Numbered from the stretch's first letter, positions 35,463-46,404 are shown. The stretch is DNA of 64,000 nucleotides from Lachnospiraceae bacterium (GCA_022791975.1 JAAWAC010000012.1:173388-237387), one strand, 5' to 3'. The notes: a model not told the origin generated them from the sequence alone. Translations and numbers: made by a program.

Positions 35463-36774
35463 GGGCGTTCCTCCTTATCAGCTCTTTCTTAATGCCCCCT
35501 ACCAGGTAAAGGGAGCCCACACAAAATAAAATCCCATCCTCTCCCTTGCTTTTAAGGGCCGTATCAAACGCGTCTCCCATTCCAGGTTGTTCTATAATCC
35601 GTGCCGCACAGAATCTGCTAAAATATTCCGCCAGCTCCCCTGTTTTTACCACTCTGTCACAATCCACCTCTGTCACTACCACCGTATGGAAATGCAATTC
35701 CTGGCAGATCGTCTCTATCATATGTTCATAGTCCTTGTCATTGACAGCCGAAAACAGCAATGTGACCGGATGGGACTTCTCCAACCGCCGGGCTGTCTTT
35801 ACAAACTCCGCCACTCCGGCCCGGTTGTGCCCGCCATCCAGGATTACTCCTGGGAGCACACTTTCCATTCGTCCCTGCCATCTCATATCTGCAATTCCCT
35901 GTCGGATAATATCCTCCGTAAAGCGATCCTCTTTATCAATCACCCGGATGGCTGTAACCGCCTCCAGCGCATTCATCACCTGATACTCCGCCACGCTGGA
36001 AATTCTTAGTCCTCTATATTCATAATACCCAGAACAAATGGAAAAATCAATATTTTTATCGGTCTCCTCCAAAATTTCATACATGGAAGGGCGAATTCCA
36101 TAAGCTTTTACCCCTAGTTCTTCCGCCTTTTTCAAAATCACCTGCTCTGCCTCCGGCACAGAAGCATCGAAGATCACCGGTGCTCCTGCCTTAATAATAC
36201 CAGCCTTTTCCCCGGCTATAGCCGAGATAGTATCCCCCAGATACTCCACATGGTCCAGGCTGATGGAGGTCAAAATCACAGCCAGAGGATGTTCAATAGC
36301 GTTGGTGGCGTCCAGCCGTCCCCCAAGTCCTGTCTCCAGCACCAGATATTCCACCCGGGCCTTTGCAAAAAGCACCATGCCCACCAGAAACAAAATCTCA
36401 AAATAGGTGGGATGAGCATAGCCCTCCTCTTCTATTTCCTCCACACAATCCATGACCTGCCGAAAGGCCGTGAGAAAATCTTCATCACCTACCGGCTCCT
36501 GGTCAATCTGAAATCGCTCATTGATTTTTACCAGATGAGGGGAAGTAAACAGTCCCGTATGCTTTCCTGCTGTCGTTAAAATAGAGGACAGGAAAGCACA
36601 CACAGACCCTTTCCCATTTGTTCCCGCCACATGGAGGATCTTCATCTGTTCCTGTGGATTTCCAAGTTTTTCCAGAATCACTTTCGTATTTTCCAAAGTG
36701 TTTTTCTTAGTAAACTTGGGTGTTTCGTTAATATAGGCCACAGCCTCCTCATAAGTCCTTGCTTGTTTTCTCAT
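35449..36774 (-). CDS. folC: Folylpolyglutamate/dihydrofolate synthase
   Basis: A 441-residue Mur-ligase-family enzyme that adds glutamate to folates. P-loop AGTNGKGSVCAFL (about 50-62), SPHLVKINERF, the Mg-binding TYFEI and GLGGRLDATN motifs, and the DGGHNRAGV motif are present. ATG at 36774 is chosen because AGGAG is 4-5 bases upstream; an earlier in-frame GTG has no ribosome site. It lies 48 bases after valS. Confidence 0.95.
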   Translation of the reverse strand: MRKQARTYEEAVAYINETPKFTKKNTLENTKVILEKLGNPQEQMKILHVAGTNGKGSVCAFLSSILTTAGKHTGLFTSPHLVKINERFQIDQEPVGDEDFLTAFRQVMDCVEEIEEEGYAHPTYFEILFLVGMVLFAKARVEYLVLETGLGGRLDATNAIEHPLAVILTSISLDHVEYLGDTISAIAGEKAGIIKAGAPVIFDASVPEAEQVILKKAEELGVKAYGIRPSMYEILEETDKNIDFSICSGYYEYRGLRISSVAEYQVMNALEAVTAIRVIDKEDRFTEDIIRQGIADMRWQGRMESVLPGVILDGGHNRAGVAEFVKTARRLEKSHPVTLLFSAVNDKDYEHMIETICQELHFHTVVVTEVDCDRVVKTGELAEYFSRFCAARIIEQPGMGDAFDTALKSKGEDGILFCVGSLYLVGGIKKELIRRNAHDQF

Positions 36775-36822
36775 TTTGCTCCTATTTTCAAGCGCCACTG
36801 CGCCTCTGGGCCTTCCCTATCC

Positions 36823-39462
36823 TTATTGCTCCAGCCCTTCCAGCTGCCGCTTCACCTGGGCCATCATTTGGGTGTATTTCTCAAGCTTCTCTTTCTCCTC
36901 CGCGATTTTGTTGGCGGGGGCTTTGCTGACAAACTTCTCGTTATTCAACATTCCGTTCACCCGGGCCAATTCCCTGGTCAGCCGCTCCTCCTCCTTCTTC
37001 AGGCGCAAAAGCTCCTTTTCCCGGTCCACCAGCTCCGCAAAGGGCATATAAATGGTGGCCTCTGCCATAACCGCAGGTACCGCGTCCTCTCCAATGCCGC
37101 TCTTATCCGCCTGCACGGTCACCTCACTGGCCGATCCCAGGGAGGCAAAGAATACCTTCCCTTTTTCAAAAATGTCTCTTATCTCTTGATTCTCCGACAC
37201 CACATATACATGGGCCTTCTTACTGGGAGGCACATTCATGCCAGAGCGCACATTTCGGATGCTGCGAACCGCCTCCTTTATGGTCTCCACCCCAGCCTCA
37301 TCTGCGGCAAAAGCATACTCCTTTTGGTACTCCGGCCACTGGGCAATCATAACAGATTCCTCTCCTGTGAGATTGCAGTAAATTTCCTCGGTAATAAAAG
37401 GCATAAAGGGATGTAATAGCTTCAGGGCATTGCCCAGCACCTTTTTTAAGGTCCACAGAGCCGCCGCCTTGGTGGTATCCTCATCCTTATAAAGCCGGGG
37501 CTTCACCATCTCAATATACCAGTCACAGAATTCCTCCCAGATAAAATCATAGACCTTTTGCACAGCAATCCCCAGCTCAAATTTTTCCATATTGGCTGTC
37601 ACTTCCCGTGCCACTGTATTTACCTTGGAGAGAATCCACTTGTCAGCACTGGTAAGATTTTCCAGTTCCATAGTTTCCGGCACCTGGGCCCGCTCCATAT
37701 TCATCAAAATAAACCGGGAGGCATTCCAAACCTTATTGGCAAAGTTGCGGCTGGCCTCCACCCGCTCCATATAAAAGCGCATGTCATTCCCCGGCGCATT
37801 TCCCGTGACCAGAGTCAGGCGCAGGGCATCTGCACCATATTTGTCAATAATTTCCAGGGGATCGATTCCATTTCCCAGGGATTTGCTCATCTTCCGGCCC
37901 AGGGAGTCCCGCACCAATCCATGAATCAGTACATGGTGGAAGGGAGATTTTCCTGTCTGCTCATAGCCGGAGAATACCATCCGGATCACCCAGAAGAAAA
38001 TAATGTCATAGCCTGTCACCAGCACATCCGTGGGATAGAAATATTCCAGATCCTCCGTCTTATTGGGCCATCCTAAGGTAGAGAAGGGCCACAAGGCGGA
38101 AGAAAACCAGGTATCCAACGTATCCGGGTCCTGGGTAAAATGGGTATGGCCACACTTGGGACACACCCCGGGCATTTCCCGAGCCACCACAACCTCTCCA
38201 CAGGCGTCGCAGTAATAGGCCGGAATCCGGTGTCCCCACCAGAGCTGCCGGGAAATACACCAGTCTCGAATATTTTCTAGCCAGTGAAGATAAATCTTAT
38301 CAAAACGTTCAGGCACAAAGGTGAGATCCCCGTTTTTCACCGCCTCAATGGCCGGCTTTGCCATCTCCTCCATGCGCACAAACCATTGCTGCTTGATCAT
38401 GGGCTCCACCGTTGTGCCGCAGCGGTCATGGGTTCCCACGTTGTGCGAATGAGGCGCCACCTTCACCAGGTATCCCTGTTCCTTAAGCTCCTTCACAATA
38501 AGCTTCCGGGCCTCATACCGGTCCATACCTGCATACTTGCCCCCATTCTCATTGATGGTGGCATCGTCATTCATAATATTGATTTCCTCCAGCTCATGGC
38601 GTTTTCCCACCTCAAAATCGTTGGGGTCATGAGCCGGGGTCATCTTCACCACGCCGGTTCCAAATTCCTTATCCACATAGGCATCCGCCACAATGGGAAT
38701 CTCTCTCCCCACCAGGGGCAAAATAACCTTTTTCCCGATCAAATGACGGTACCGCTCATCCTCCGGGTTTACCGCAAGCCCTGAGTCTCCCAGCATGGTT
38801 TCCGGACGGGTGGTTGCAATCTCCACCACACCGCTGCCATCTGCCAGAGGATAATTGATATGCCAAAAATGTCCCTCCTGCTCCTCATGCTCCACCTCCG
38901 CATCGGAAATGGAGGTCTTGCACACAGGGCACCAGTTGATAATCCGAGACCCCTTATAAATATAGCCCTTTTCATAGAGCCGGATAAATACCTCCAGCAC
39001 AGCCTCCGAGCAACCCTCATCCATGGTAAAGCGCTCTCTGTCCCAGTCACAGGAGGAACCAAGCTTCTTCAGCTGATTGATAATGGCTCCACCATACTCT
39101 TCCTTCCACTGCCAGGCCCGCTTTAAAAAGCCTTCCCTCCCCAGCTCCTGCTTGTCAATCCCTTCCTCTCGAAGCTGGTTTGTCACCTTTACCTCTGTAG
39201 AGATGGATGCGTGATCCGTGCCCGGAATCCAGAGTGCGTTGTAGCCCTGCATCCGCTTATACCGAATAAGAATATCCTGCAAGGTCTCATCCAGGGCATG
39301 GCCCATATGAAGTTTCCCTGTTACATTGGGAGGGGGAATCACAATGGTAAAGGGCTTTTTGCTCCGATCCACCTCCGCGTGAAAATATTTTTTGTTCAGC
39401 CAGTTGGCGTAAATCCGATCTTCCATCCCCTGGGGATCATAGGTTTTGTTTAACTCCTTCAT
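36823..39462 (-). CDS. valS: Valyl-tRNA synthetase
   Basis: An 879-residue class I synthetase. The HIGH-type motif is [16 protein letters not shown] (about 45-60), the KMSKS loop is KMSKSLGNG (about 525), the CP1 editing domain includes [10 protein letters not shown], and a C-terminal coiled coil (about 810-879) is the usual tRNA-clamping arm. Length is standard. Its leader is a T-box, so expression should rise when tRNA-Val is uncharged. Confidence 0.97.
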   Translation of the reverse strand: MKELNKTYDPQGMEDRIYANWLNKKYFHAEVDRSKKPFTIVIPPPNVTGKLHMGHALDETLQDILIRYKRMQGYNALWIPGTDHASISTEVKVTNQLREEGIDKQELGREGFLKRAWQWKEEYGGAIINQLKKLGSSCDWDRERFTMDEGCSEAVLEVFIRLYEKGYIYKGSRIINWCPVCKTSISDAEVEHEEQEGHFWHINYPLADGSGVVEIATTRPETMLGDSGLAVNPEDERYRHLIGKKVILPLVGREIPIVADAYVDKEFGTGVVKMTPAHDPNDFEVGKRHELEEINIMNDDATINENGGKYAGMDRYEARKLIVKELKEQGYLVKVAPHSHNVGTHDRCGTTVEPMIKQQWFVRMEEMAKPAIEAVKNGDLTFVPERFDKIYLHWLENIRDWCISRQLWWGHRIPAYYCDACGEVVVAREMPGVCPKCGHTHFTQDPDTLDTWFSSALWPFSTLGWPNKTEDLEYFYPTDVLVTGYDIIFFWVIRMVFSGYEQTGKSPFHHVLIHGLVRDSLGRKMSKSLGNGIDPLEIIDKYGADALRLTLVTGNAPGNDMRFYMERVEASRNFANKVWNASRFILMNMERAQVPETMELENLTSADKWILSKVNTVAREVTANMEKFELGIAVQKVYDFIWEEFCDWYIEMVKPRLYKDEDTTKAAALWTLKKVLGNALKLLHPFMPFITEEIYCNLTGEESVMIAQWPEYQKEYAFAADEAGVETIKEAVRSIRNVRSGMNVPPSKKAHVYVVSENQEIRDIFEKGKVFFASLGSASEVTVQADKSGIGEDAVPAVMAEATIYMPFAELVDREKELLRLKKEEERLTRELARVNGMLNNEKFVSKAPANKIAEEKEKLEKYTQMMAQVKRQLEGLEQ

Positions 39463-39540
39463 TGGTGTGTGCTCTCCTCTTCTCTGGAATGTGGTCCGCT
39501 GTCAAATTCCCTGCAAAAAGCCTCCTGCTCTGAAAAAGAA

Positions 39541-39808
39541 AACGCCCTCTCAAACATCTGAAAGGGCGTTATGATTCCGCGGTACCACCTTACTTATATG
39601 CAACATATTGCATACATCTCTGGGCCCGATAACGGGGGCAAATCGGGATCGGCTGTGTCCTTAGGACTTTCTCACCGCTCCGGCTCCAAAGCTACCTTCC
39701 ATGGTGTTTCCTCAAATGGTCTCTCAGCCTCCGAACCATTCTCTCTGCCAGGTCCCTCCCCATGTACTCCTCTTCTTCTGCGCCTTTCTTCTTGTTCTCG
39801 CTTATGCT
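39541..39808 (-). ncRNA. T-box riboswitch of valS
   Basis: On the minus strand the T-box core AGGTGGTACCGCGGAA lies at 39590-39575, and an intrinsic terminator, AACGCCCT pairing with AGGGCGTT (39570-39541), is followed by T-rich sequence. Upstream an AGTA loop E-like motif and a GGCTGAGAG distal motif mark Stem I. A GTA valine codon at 39695-39693 (in GAAGGTAGC) is the best specifier candidate and agrees with the downstream gene. Region 39463-39981 is otherwise free of genes. Confidence 0.9.
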
Positions 39809-39814
39809 CACTTT

Positions 39815-39843
39815 ATCATAGTAGGCTTTCCCCGGTTTGTCAA
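39815..39843 (-). promoter_or_regulatory. Sigma-A promoter of the valS T-box operon
   Basis: On the minus strand TTGACA (39843-39838), exactly 17 bases, TATGAT (39820-39815). Confidence 0.8.
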
Positions 39844-39981
39844 GGTTTCCCCGCAGGTTTTTCTCCGGTTTTTTCCTGTTTTTTCACCCTTTTCAGCTGT
39901 TTTTCTTCCTTTAATCCCAAAATCCAGGTCAAAAAAACCTTTTGCCAGGCCTTCTTAGCCCCCAGAGTATGTGTCCTACCA

Positions 39982-41508
39982 TCAATCCTTCTGCAATGTA
40001 TATTGATCGTATACCTGCCAACTATCCATTAAATATGTAGTCAGGGTCAACGTGGTATCGGTCACATCCACCCGCATGGCCGTAAGGGTCTCCGGCTGCC
40101 CCTGCTTCATGGCCGCGTAATTTTCCGTAATAGGCTGATAAATACAGCCACTGGCTGTACCTGTGGTCACATACAGGGCTCCCGCAGGATTTTTTGCCAC
40201 AGCGCCCGTCTCATAGTCATAATCATTCAGAGTCTCGCCGAGATCATTCATAATGGCTGTGCGGGTATATGCATGGTCATGGCCGCTGAGAAACAGATCA
40301 ATGCCGTATTCTCTGGCCATATAGCCAAAGGTTCCACGATTTTCTGAGCTCTGATTCTGATACTTCTCCACACTGCTGTAGGCCGGGTAATGCTCCAGGA
40401 CAATCTTCCATTTTGCATCCGGATTCTCTTTGGTCACCTTCTCCACAAATTCCTCATGGCAGTCCCTGGGATAAATACTGTTGGTATTTAAAACCATAAA
40501 AAGCACATTTCCATAGCGGAACCAGTAATCTCCATCTGTGTCCTCCCAGTTACAGCCAATGGTAGAACGATTAGGCACGTAATAGCGCTCATAAAACCAG
40601 GGTCCACCTCCGCTTTCCCAGCAATCCACGTCATGATTTCCCACAATGGGTACCAGAGGTGTGGTGTAAAGTCCCAGATGCTCAAAAAAGCCGCTGTAAT
40701 GCTCAGGTGTATTGTAGCCTGCCACCTGATCCCCCAAGTGAACCAGAAAAGCCGCATCCGACATATATTTGGTTGCCCGGTTTACTACTTTATCCCAGTT
40801 ATCAATGGTAACCTGAATATCCTCCATCTGAGATTGTCCGATCTGGGCGTCGGAAGTGACGATAAAGGAAAAGTCTCCCGAAAAGTTCTTTGTGGTAAAC
40901 TGATACTCTGGAGACCACCCTTCACTGTTTCCCACTTTATAGGCATAAGTGGTCTGCTCCTTTAATCCCGTCACCTGGGCTTTGTTGTAATAAAAACCCG
41001 GCTCTGTGGCTGAGGCTGCTGTCTGAGCTGCAAAGGTCTGGCTTTCCCCTGTGGCCACCTCATACAAAACCACCTGCCCCTTGGAACCGCTGGGGGAAAA
41101 CCAGTTAAAATGAACAGCTCCTGGGTCCCCACCTTGCTCCATAGTCAGATATTTAATGATGGTTGTATTTAGCAAAGGGGCGCTCTCATAATCCGTCACA
41201 AAGGATGCCCGCTGGGCCGCTATTTCTTCCTCGCTTACAGCTTGTACCTGCTGTTCCTGTTCCTTTGCCGGCTGTTCAGGCTCCAGGGGCTGCTGCTCCG
41301 GGGAAAGTGGCTCCTGGGTTTCCCCTGTCTGGGCCTCCCCAGAAGGCGTAGGCTCTCCAGTCTGGGGAATATGGTTCTCCTTCTCTACAGGCGTTTCCGG
41401 AGTGTTAGTCTGAGCCTTATTCTTCAAGGTCCAGGCAAATGCCACCACCAAAACCAACAGGATTGCTGAGCTCACAGCAAATCTCATATTTGTCTTTCCA
41501 TTTTTCAA
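39982..41508 (-). CDS. Exported purple-acid-phosphatase-like metallophosphoesterase
   Basis: A 508-residue protein. A signal-anchor helix (about 10-27) is followed by a Pro/Glu/Gln-rich linker (about 33-100), a fibronectin-like N-terminal domain (about 105-205) and a calcineurin-like phosphoesterase domain with TSDAQIG, HLGDQVAGY, VGNHDVDCW and GHDHAYTR, the metal-ligand motifs of the family. The start is TTG at 41508, with GAGGAG 7 bases before it. It likely acts at the cell surface on phosphate esters. It has its own promoter. Confidence 0.88.
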   Translation of the reverse strand: MKNGKTNMRFAVSSAILLVLVVAFAWTLKNKAQTNTPETPVEKENHIPQTGEPTPSGEAQTGETQEPLSPEQQPLEPEQPAKEQEQQVQAVSEEEIAAQRASFVTDYESAPLLNTTIIKYLTMEQGGDPGAVHFNWFSPSGSKGQVVLYEVATGESQTFAAQTAASATEPGFYYNKAQVTGLKEQTTYAYKVGNSEGWSPEYQFTTKNFSGDFSFIVTSDAQIGQSQMEDIQVTIDNWDKVVNRATKYMSDAAFLVHLGDQVAGYNTPEHYSGFFEHLGLYTTPLVPIVGNHDVDCWESGGGPWFYERYYVPNRSTIGCNWEDTDGDYWFRYGNVLFMVLNTNSIYPRDCHEEFVEKVTKENPDAKWKIVLEHYPAYSSVEKYQNQSSENRGTFGYMAREYGIDLFLSGHDHAYTRTAIMNDLGETLNDYDYETGAVAKNPAGALYVTTGTASGCIYQPITENYAAMKQGQPETLTAMRVDVTDTTLTLTTYLMDSWQVYDQYTLQKD

Positions 41509-41595
41509 AATTTATCTCCTCTTTTCTTCGGCAATACTGCCTGTCCATGGAATTAAGAAGGAGCCTTGCGGCCCCTTCCCTTCCGAACATACCCC

Positions 41596-41624
41596 ACTCT
41601 ATCACTATATGCAGGATGAATCAA
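41596..41624 (-). promoter_or_regulatory. Candidate promoter of the metallophosphatase gene
   Basis: On the minus strand TTGATT (41624-41619), 17 bases, TAGAGT (41601-41596), about 90 bases before the TTG start. Confidence 0.5.
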
Positions 41625-41681
41625 GGAAATCACTGATTAATTAAGAAAAATTAAGAAAGTATTCAGAAACTTTCCCTCCAT

Positions 41682-42290
41682 TTACCAATTCAGATTTATA
41701 TCTGCCAGAATTCCCTGATAGATAAATCTTCGTATTTCTTCCTCCGTCACATCCGTGGCTTTCTCCCGCTTTTCCAGATACATCAGGTACATCATAAATT
41801 TGCTAACCAGAGTCAAGATGGCCATAGTGCGGGGCAACCCCCCCTTTGCCAATCCTTCCTGAATAGCTGTGTCATACAGCTCTGTCAGCACCTGGTAAGG
41901 CCCCTGAATCTCCGCCTGCCGGCGCTCCACCTCCTGACACAGGGGACGGCCCAGCTCAAAGGAATGATTAATAACCCGAATAAAGTTGGAAAAGCTTCTG
42001 TTTCCCTCCGGATACTGGGCCATGCAATCAAAAATTTGGTATATCTTTTTTTCAAAGGTAGCTTCCTTCTCTATCAGCCTGCTGACCTCTCCAGTTAGCC
42101 GGTTTATATCATACAGGATGGCACTGGCAACCATGTCCTCCTTGCTGGAAAAATATTCATAGGCCGTCCCTTTTCCGATGCCGGCACGCTCTGCAATCTC
42201 GGATACGGTCATGCTGTTTAAATCTGCCCCCTCATCCATCAGCTCTATCACTGCCCGGTAAACAGCCAGCGCCTTCGGTCTCTCATTCAT
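41682..42290 (-). CDS. TetR-family repressor of the RND exporter
   Basis: A 202-residue regulator. The N-terminal helix-turn-helix is LNSMTVSEIAERAGIGKGTAYEYFSSKEDM (residues about 24-53), classic TetR; the rest is a helical ligand-binding/dimer domain. The ATG overlaps the stop of the exporter gene (ATGA, 42287-42290), so it is the second gene of the operon. Its likely operator is the palindrome at 46371-46404; the pairing is inference. Confidence 0.9.
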   Translation of the reverse strand: MNERPKALAVYRAVIELMDEGADLNSMTVSEIAERAGIGKGTAYEYFSSKEDMVASAILYDINRLTGEVSRLIEKEATFEKKIYQIFDCMAQYPEGNRSFSNFIRVINHSFELGRPLCQEVERRQAEIQGPYQVLTELYDTAIQEGLAKGGLPRTMAILTLVSKFMMYLMYLEKREKATDVTEEEIRRFIYQGILADINLNW

Positions 42291-45200
42291 GCTGCCGTCT
42301 CCTCCTTTGTACTTTTCTTTCCACGAATAAACCAGTCATAGATGCAGGGAATTACAAACAGGGTCAGCAGTGTTCCGTATAAAAGGCCACCAATGGTGAC
42401 TACCGCCATAGGCCGGGCCATATCCGCTCCCATGTCACTGCTTACCACCATGGTGGACATAGCCAATATGGTGGTCAAAGCTGTCATCAGTACAGGACGC
42501 AGACGGGTCTTTCCGGCCTCCAAAATAGCATCCCGCTTTTCCATACCCTCTTCTCGCAGCTGATTCATATAATCTATCAGCACAATTCCGTTGTTTACAA
42601 TAATACCAGATAACATGACAAAGCCGATCATAGCTATGACACTGATCTCAAATCCCCCGATAAACAGAGCCATAAAGCCTCCCGTAAAGGCCAGGGGAAT
42701 GGTAAACATAATGATAAAGGGCGACAAAAGAGACTGAAACTGAGCCACCATAATCAAGTACATAAAGGCCACGGCCAGAGCCAGCATCAACACCAGCTGC
42801 TCCATGGCTTCGTTAATAGTTTCATCTTCTCCTGTCATGTGCAGGCTGTAGCCCCCAGGCACATCATAGTGATCCAGCATTTTCTGCACCTGGTTTCCTA
42901 CCAGACCAATATTATAGCCATCAGCAATGGAGGCTGTCACGCTTATCACGCGGCTCTGGGCGTCTCGTTGAATGGATTTCACACCCTCGGTGCGCTCAAA
43001 TGTGGCGATATCTGAGAGTGGAATATGCTCATAGGTTCCATCCTTTTTGGATACCGTCAGCACCAGCTGCTCCAGAGTGTCCCGGGTCAGCTCTATATCG
43101 TCCCCATTCATAACCAGTACATCATAATCTTTGATCTCTGTCATCAACGTTGTGGCGCTGCTGGGGTCCGCAAGCTTTGCATTCAGCATGGAGAACACCT
43201 GGGCCACTGTGAGCCCTTGGCTGATGGCCTTATCCCGGTCCACAATCACCCGCAGCTCTCCTGTGGTCTCCTCCTGGCCATCGGAAATCTCTGTAAGCCC
43301 TTCCATCTCTTCCAGCTTTTTGGCCAAATCCGTGGCAATTTCCTGGAGGGTATCCAGCTCCCGACCCTTTACATTGATTTGAATGCCACTGCCTCCCAGG
43401 GCCGACATATCCATGCTGGAGGTTTCCACTGAAAATTCACAGTCCAAATCTGCTGTCAGCTCCAGGATTTCCTTTCCAATCTCCTCATTGGTCCGTGTCT
43501 TATCCTCTTTTAAAGTAATATAGACAGAAGCCGTATTGTCCTCACCACCACCCATAAACATGGACATCTCTCCACCCGTCATGGCTCCCACATCCTGTAC
43601 ATCCTCTATGGTCATAATTCGGCTGATGGCCTCATCTGTCACCGCCCGGGTGTCTGCCAGAGAAGAGCCTTTTTCCAGCTCCACCGTGGCACTGATCTGG
43701 GTGCTGTCCATATCCTCCATAAAAGCCGTGCCGTTGGAGGCCGCAGCCAATGCGCTCACCACCAACAGAACCACTGCTCCCAGCACCACAAGAGGTTTTC
43801 CCCTGAGGGAAAGACTAAGCAGCTTTTCATAGCCTGCAATCATCCCTGTAAAGAAACGGCTCTCCTTCTTCTCCTCCGTCTTTACCAGCACCTTGGAGGC
43901 CATAGCCGGCACCACCGTCATAGCTATGATCAAGCTGGCCAGCAGGGAATAGCCGATGGTAAGGCCCATATCCACAAACAGCTGCCGGGTGATTCCCTCT
44001 GTAAACACAATGGGTGCAAACACGCAGACCGTAGTGAGGGTGGAGGCCAGAATGGCACCTCCCACTTCCTGGGCTCCCTCAATGGCTGCCTCCTTCATGG
44101 GCACCCCCTCACTGCGCATACGGTATATGTTTTCAATCACCACGATGGAGTTATCCACCAGCATACCAATGCCCAGAGCCAGCCCCGACAGGGAGATTAT
44201 GTTCAGGGTCACTCCGCTAAAGTACATGCAAACCAACGCAGTCACCAAACTGATGGGAATGGAACAGGCAATCACAAAGGTAGGCCGGATGTCCCGTAAA
44301 AACAGAATCAGAATTAGAATTGCCAGCACAGCCCCAAAGAGGATATTGCTGAGAATGGAATCCATAACCAAATCGATATAGATTCCCTGGTCCATCAGCG
44401 GCACAATCTCCAAGCTTTGATCCTCTTCCATCATCTCCTGAAAACGGGCACTCAGCTTTCGGGAGACATCTCCGGTGGAATAGCCGGTCTGCTTTTGAAT
44501 GCTCAGAAGAATTCCCGGATTTCCGTTGATGTTGGTATAGCTGTCCTGGGCATTGTCTGTCATAAATACATCAGCCACATCCCGCAGATAGATGGTGTCC
44601 ACCCCATCCATCTCCAGGTTCATCAAGGGCATATTGGCCAAAGCCTCCACATCTCCTGGCTTATCCCCAATCCGGACCAGATAGTCAATGCCCTCCTCCG
44701 TCACATAGCCCCCGGGCATGGAAAAGTTTTGGGCAGCTAACAGGGATTTTACCGTGTCCACGGTCAGGATGTTAGTCATATCCGCCGCATCCAGGGCATT
44801 TCCCTTCTGCTCCTCAAGCTCTTCCTCCCCATCTCTAAGCTGCTCCCAGCCCTCATTTAACTGCTTCTGGGCATCCTGCATCTGCTCCTCGCCGTCATCC
44901 AACTGCTCCAGTGCGGAGTCCAGCTGCTCCTGGGCCTGTTCCAGAGTGCTCTTATAGTAGTTCAGCTGAAATTCTGTGCCGGACAGCTGGGCGTTGGCCG
45001 CCGCCTCGGAGATCCCCAAATCCGTCAGTCCCTGGGTCAGCTGTGCCTTGGTATTCTCCAACTCCTCCTTGCTCTCCAGCAGCATCCGCACGCTGGGAGT
45101 ATTTTCATAGTCATCCAGAGCATCCTGGGCCGCCTTTACCTTTTCCTCGGCCACTGTGGCCACCTGTTGGGGATCTCCGGCGCTTTCCATCATGATTTCT

Positions 45201-46312
45201 CCATAGATCACCTTCTGACTGTCTGTGAGGGTGGCTTCAAAGCTTCCCAGGGCTCCCATAACCTCCTGCATCAGAGCCTGCAAAGCTTCCGGGTCCGTCA
45301 GCAAGGCCGGATCGGAAAATCTGTCCGCAAACTGGGCCAGCACGCCTCCCAGTCCCTGGTATACGACCTTGGCATCAGAAAGCCGATCCTGATGTCCCTT
45401 GTATTCCGCCGTATTCAGCCTTTCGTCAATGGCTACAATCCCCTGCTCTACCTGGGCAAGCCCTTCCTCCAACTGCTTTTTCTGGGTGGCAAGCTGCTCT
45501 GTGGCCTGGCTCTTTCCCTCCTTATAGGCATCAATGCCCTCATCGATCTCCTGCCGCTTTTCCTGCACCTCCGTCTGACCATCTAAGAGCTCCTGACGTC
45601 CCTCCAGCATATCCTGCCGGCTGTCATTCAACTCCTGCTGCCCTTCCTGGAGCTCTTTTCTGGCATCCGAGAGCTCCTGCTCTGCGTCTGCAAATTCTCC
45701 CTCAATATATCCAAATACCTGGAGATTTACCGCATCAATTTTCTCCTGGCGGATGATCACATGAACGCTCTCCTCCACCAGACCGCTGGCATCCACAGAG
45801 GCTACGCCCTCCAAGCTCTCCAGCTCCGGTATCAGATGATTGCTGGCCAAATCCGTAATCTCCGCGTTGCTCATACCCTCCACGCCAATGGCCGCCACCA
45901 TCACCGGCATCATATCCGGATTAAGCTTCATAATAATAGGGTTTCCAATGGAATCATCCCAGAAGCCCCGGATCTGGTCCAGGCTCTCCCGGATTTCCAG
46001 AGAAACAGAGTCCATATTGGCTGTCTGGGCAAACTCCAGAACTACCATGGAATAATTCTCGCTGGAAATGGAGCTAATATTCTCAATATTGCTGACCGTG
46101 GCCATGGACTGCTCCACCGGCTTTGTCACCACCATCTCCACGGTTTCCGGATTGGCACCCGGATATGTAGTCATTACAATGACATAGGGCAAATTGATGT
46201 TGGGAAACAGGTCTGTAGTCATCTTGGTAAATGACACAACCCCCAAAATTATCACCAGTACCACAGCCACCAGCACCGTATAGGGTTTTTTTACGCTGAG
46301 CTTTGATATCAT
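42287..46312 (-). CDS. RND-family exporter with a coiled-coil insertion
   Basis: A 1341-residue RND permease of the HAE1/AcrB type. It starts MISKLSVKKPYTVLVAVVLV, the usual first helix, followed by the PN1 region (TTDLFPNINLPYVIV, AQTANMDSVSLEI). Residues about 215-505 are an insertion of EL-x-EGQ/QL-x-DG heptads, a long coiled coil. Standard helices follow (GIGMLVDNSIVVIENIYRMR is TM4 with its proton-relay Asp, and VAFMYLIMVAQFQSL, later repeats). Length exceeds AcrB (about 1050) by the insertion. No adaptor or outer-membrane gene is adjacent, as expected in a Gram-positive. AGGAGG lies before the ATG. Confidence 0.92.
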   Translation of the reverse strand: MISKLSVKKPYTVLVAVVLVIILGVVSFTKMTTDLFPNINLPYVIVMTTYPGANPETVEMVVTKPVEQSMATVSNIENISSISSENYSMVVLEFAQTANMDSVSLEIRESLDQIRGFWDDSIGNPIIMKLNPDMMPVMVAAIGVEGMSNAEITDLASNHLIPELESLEGVASVDASGLVEESVHVIIRQEKIDAVNLQVFGYIEGEFADAEQELSDARKELQEGQQELNDSRQDMLEGRQELLDGQTEVQEKRQEIDEGIDAYKEGKSQATEQLATQKKQLEEGLAQVEQGIVAIDERLNTAEYKGHQDRLSDAKVVYQGLGGVLAQFADRFSDPALLTDPEALQALMQEVMGALGSFEATLTDSQKVIYGEIMMESAGDPQQVATVAEEKVKAAQDALDDYENTPSVRMLLESKEELENTKAQLTQGLTDLGISEAAANAQLSGTEFQLNYYKSTLEQAQEQLDSALEQLDDGEEQMQDAQKQLNEGWEQLRDGEEELEEQKGNALDAADMTNILTVDTVKSLLAAQNFSMPGGYVTEEGIDYLVRIGDKPGDVEALANMPLMNLEMDGVDTIYLRDVADVFMTDNAQDSYTNINGNPGILLSIQKQTGYSTGDVSRKLSARFQEMMEEDQSLEIVPLMDQGIYIDLVMDSILSNILFGAVLAILILILFLRDIRPTFVIACSIPISLVTALVCMYFSGVTLNIISLSGLALGIGMLVDNSIVVIENIYRMRSEGVPMKEAAIEGAQEVGGAILASTLTTVCVFAPIVFTEGITRQLFVDMGLTIGYSLLASLIIAMTVVPAMASKVLVKTEEKKESRFFTGMIAGYEKLLSLSLRGKPLVVLGAVVLLVVSALAAASNGTAFMEDMDSTQISATVELEKGSSLADTRAVTDEAISRIMTIEDVQDVGAMTGGEMSMFMGGGEDNTASVYITLKEDKTRTNEEIGKEILELTADLDCEFSVETSSMDMSALGGSGIQINVKGRELDTLQEIATDLAKKLEEMEGLTEISDGQEETTGELRVIVDRDKAISQGLTVAQVFSMLNAKLADPSSATTLMTEIKDYDVLVMNGDDIELTRDTLEQLVLTVSKKDGTYEHIPLSDIATFERTEGVKSIQRDAQSRVISVTASIADGYNIGLVGNQVQKMLDHYDVPGGYSLHMTGEDETINEAMEQLVLMLALAVAFMYLIMVAQFQSLLSPFIIMFTIPLAFTGGFMALFIGGFEISVIAMIGFVMLSGIIVNNGIVLIDYMNQLREEGMEKRDAILEAGKTRLRPVLMTALTTILAMSTMVVSSDMGADMARPMAVVTIGGLLYGTLLTLFVIPCIYDWFIRGKKSTKEETAA

Positions 46313-46370
46313 CTGAATATCCTCCTAAAAAATGATGTTCCTAATTCTCTGCTTTTTCCAAATGATCGTC

Positions 46371-46404
46371 AAAAACCGTCCGACCGGTCGGTCGGACGGT
46401 TTTT
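46371..46404. promoter_or_regulatory. Perfect 15-bp-arm palindrome, probable TetR operator
   Basis: AAAAACCGTCCGACC (46371-46385), spacer GGTC, and its exact complement (46390-46404). The GACCGGTCGGTC core resembles operators of efflux-linked TetR proteins. It abuts the -10 box of the exporter promoter and spans the predicted start point. Confidence 0.82.
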
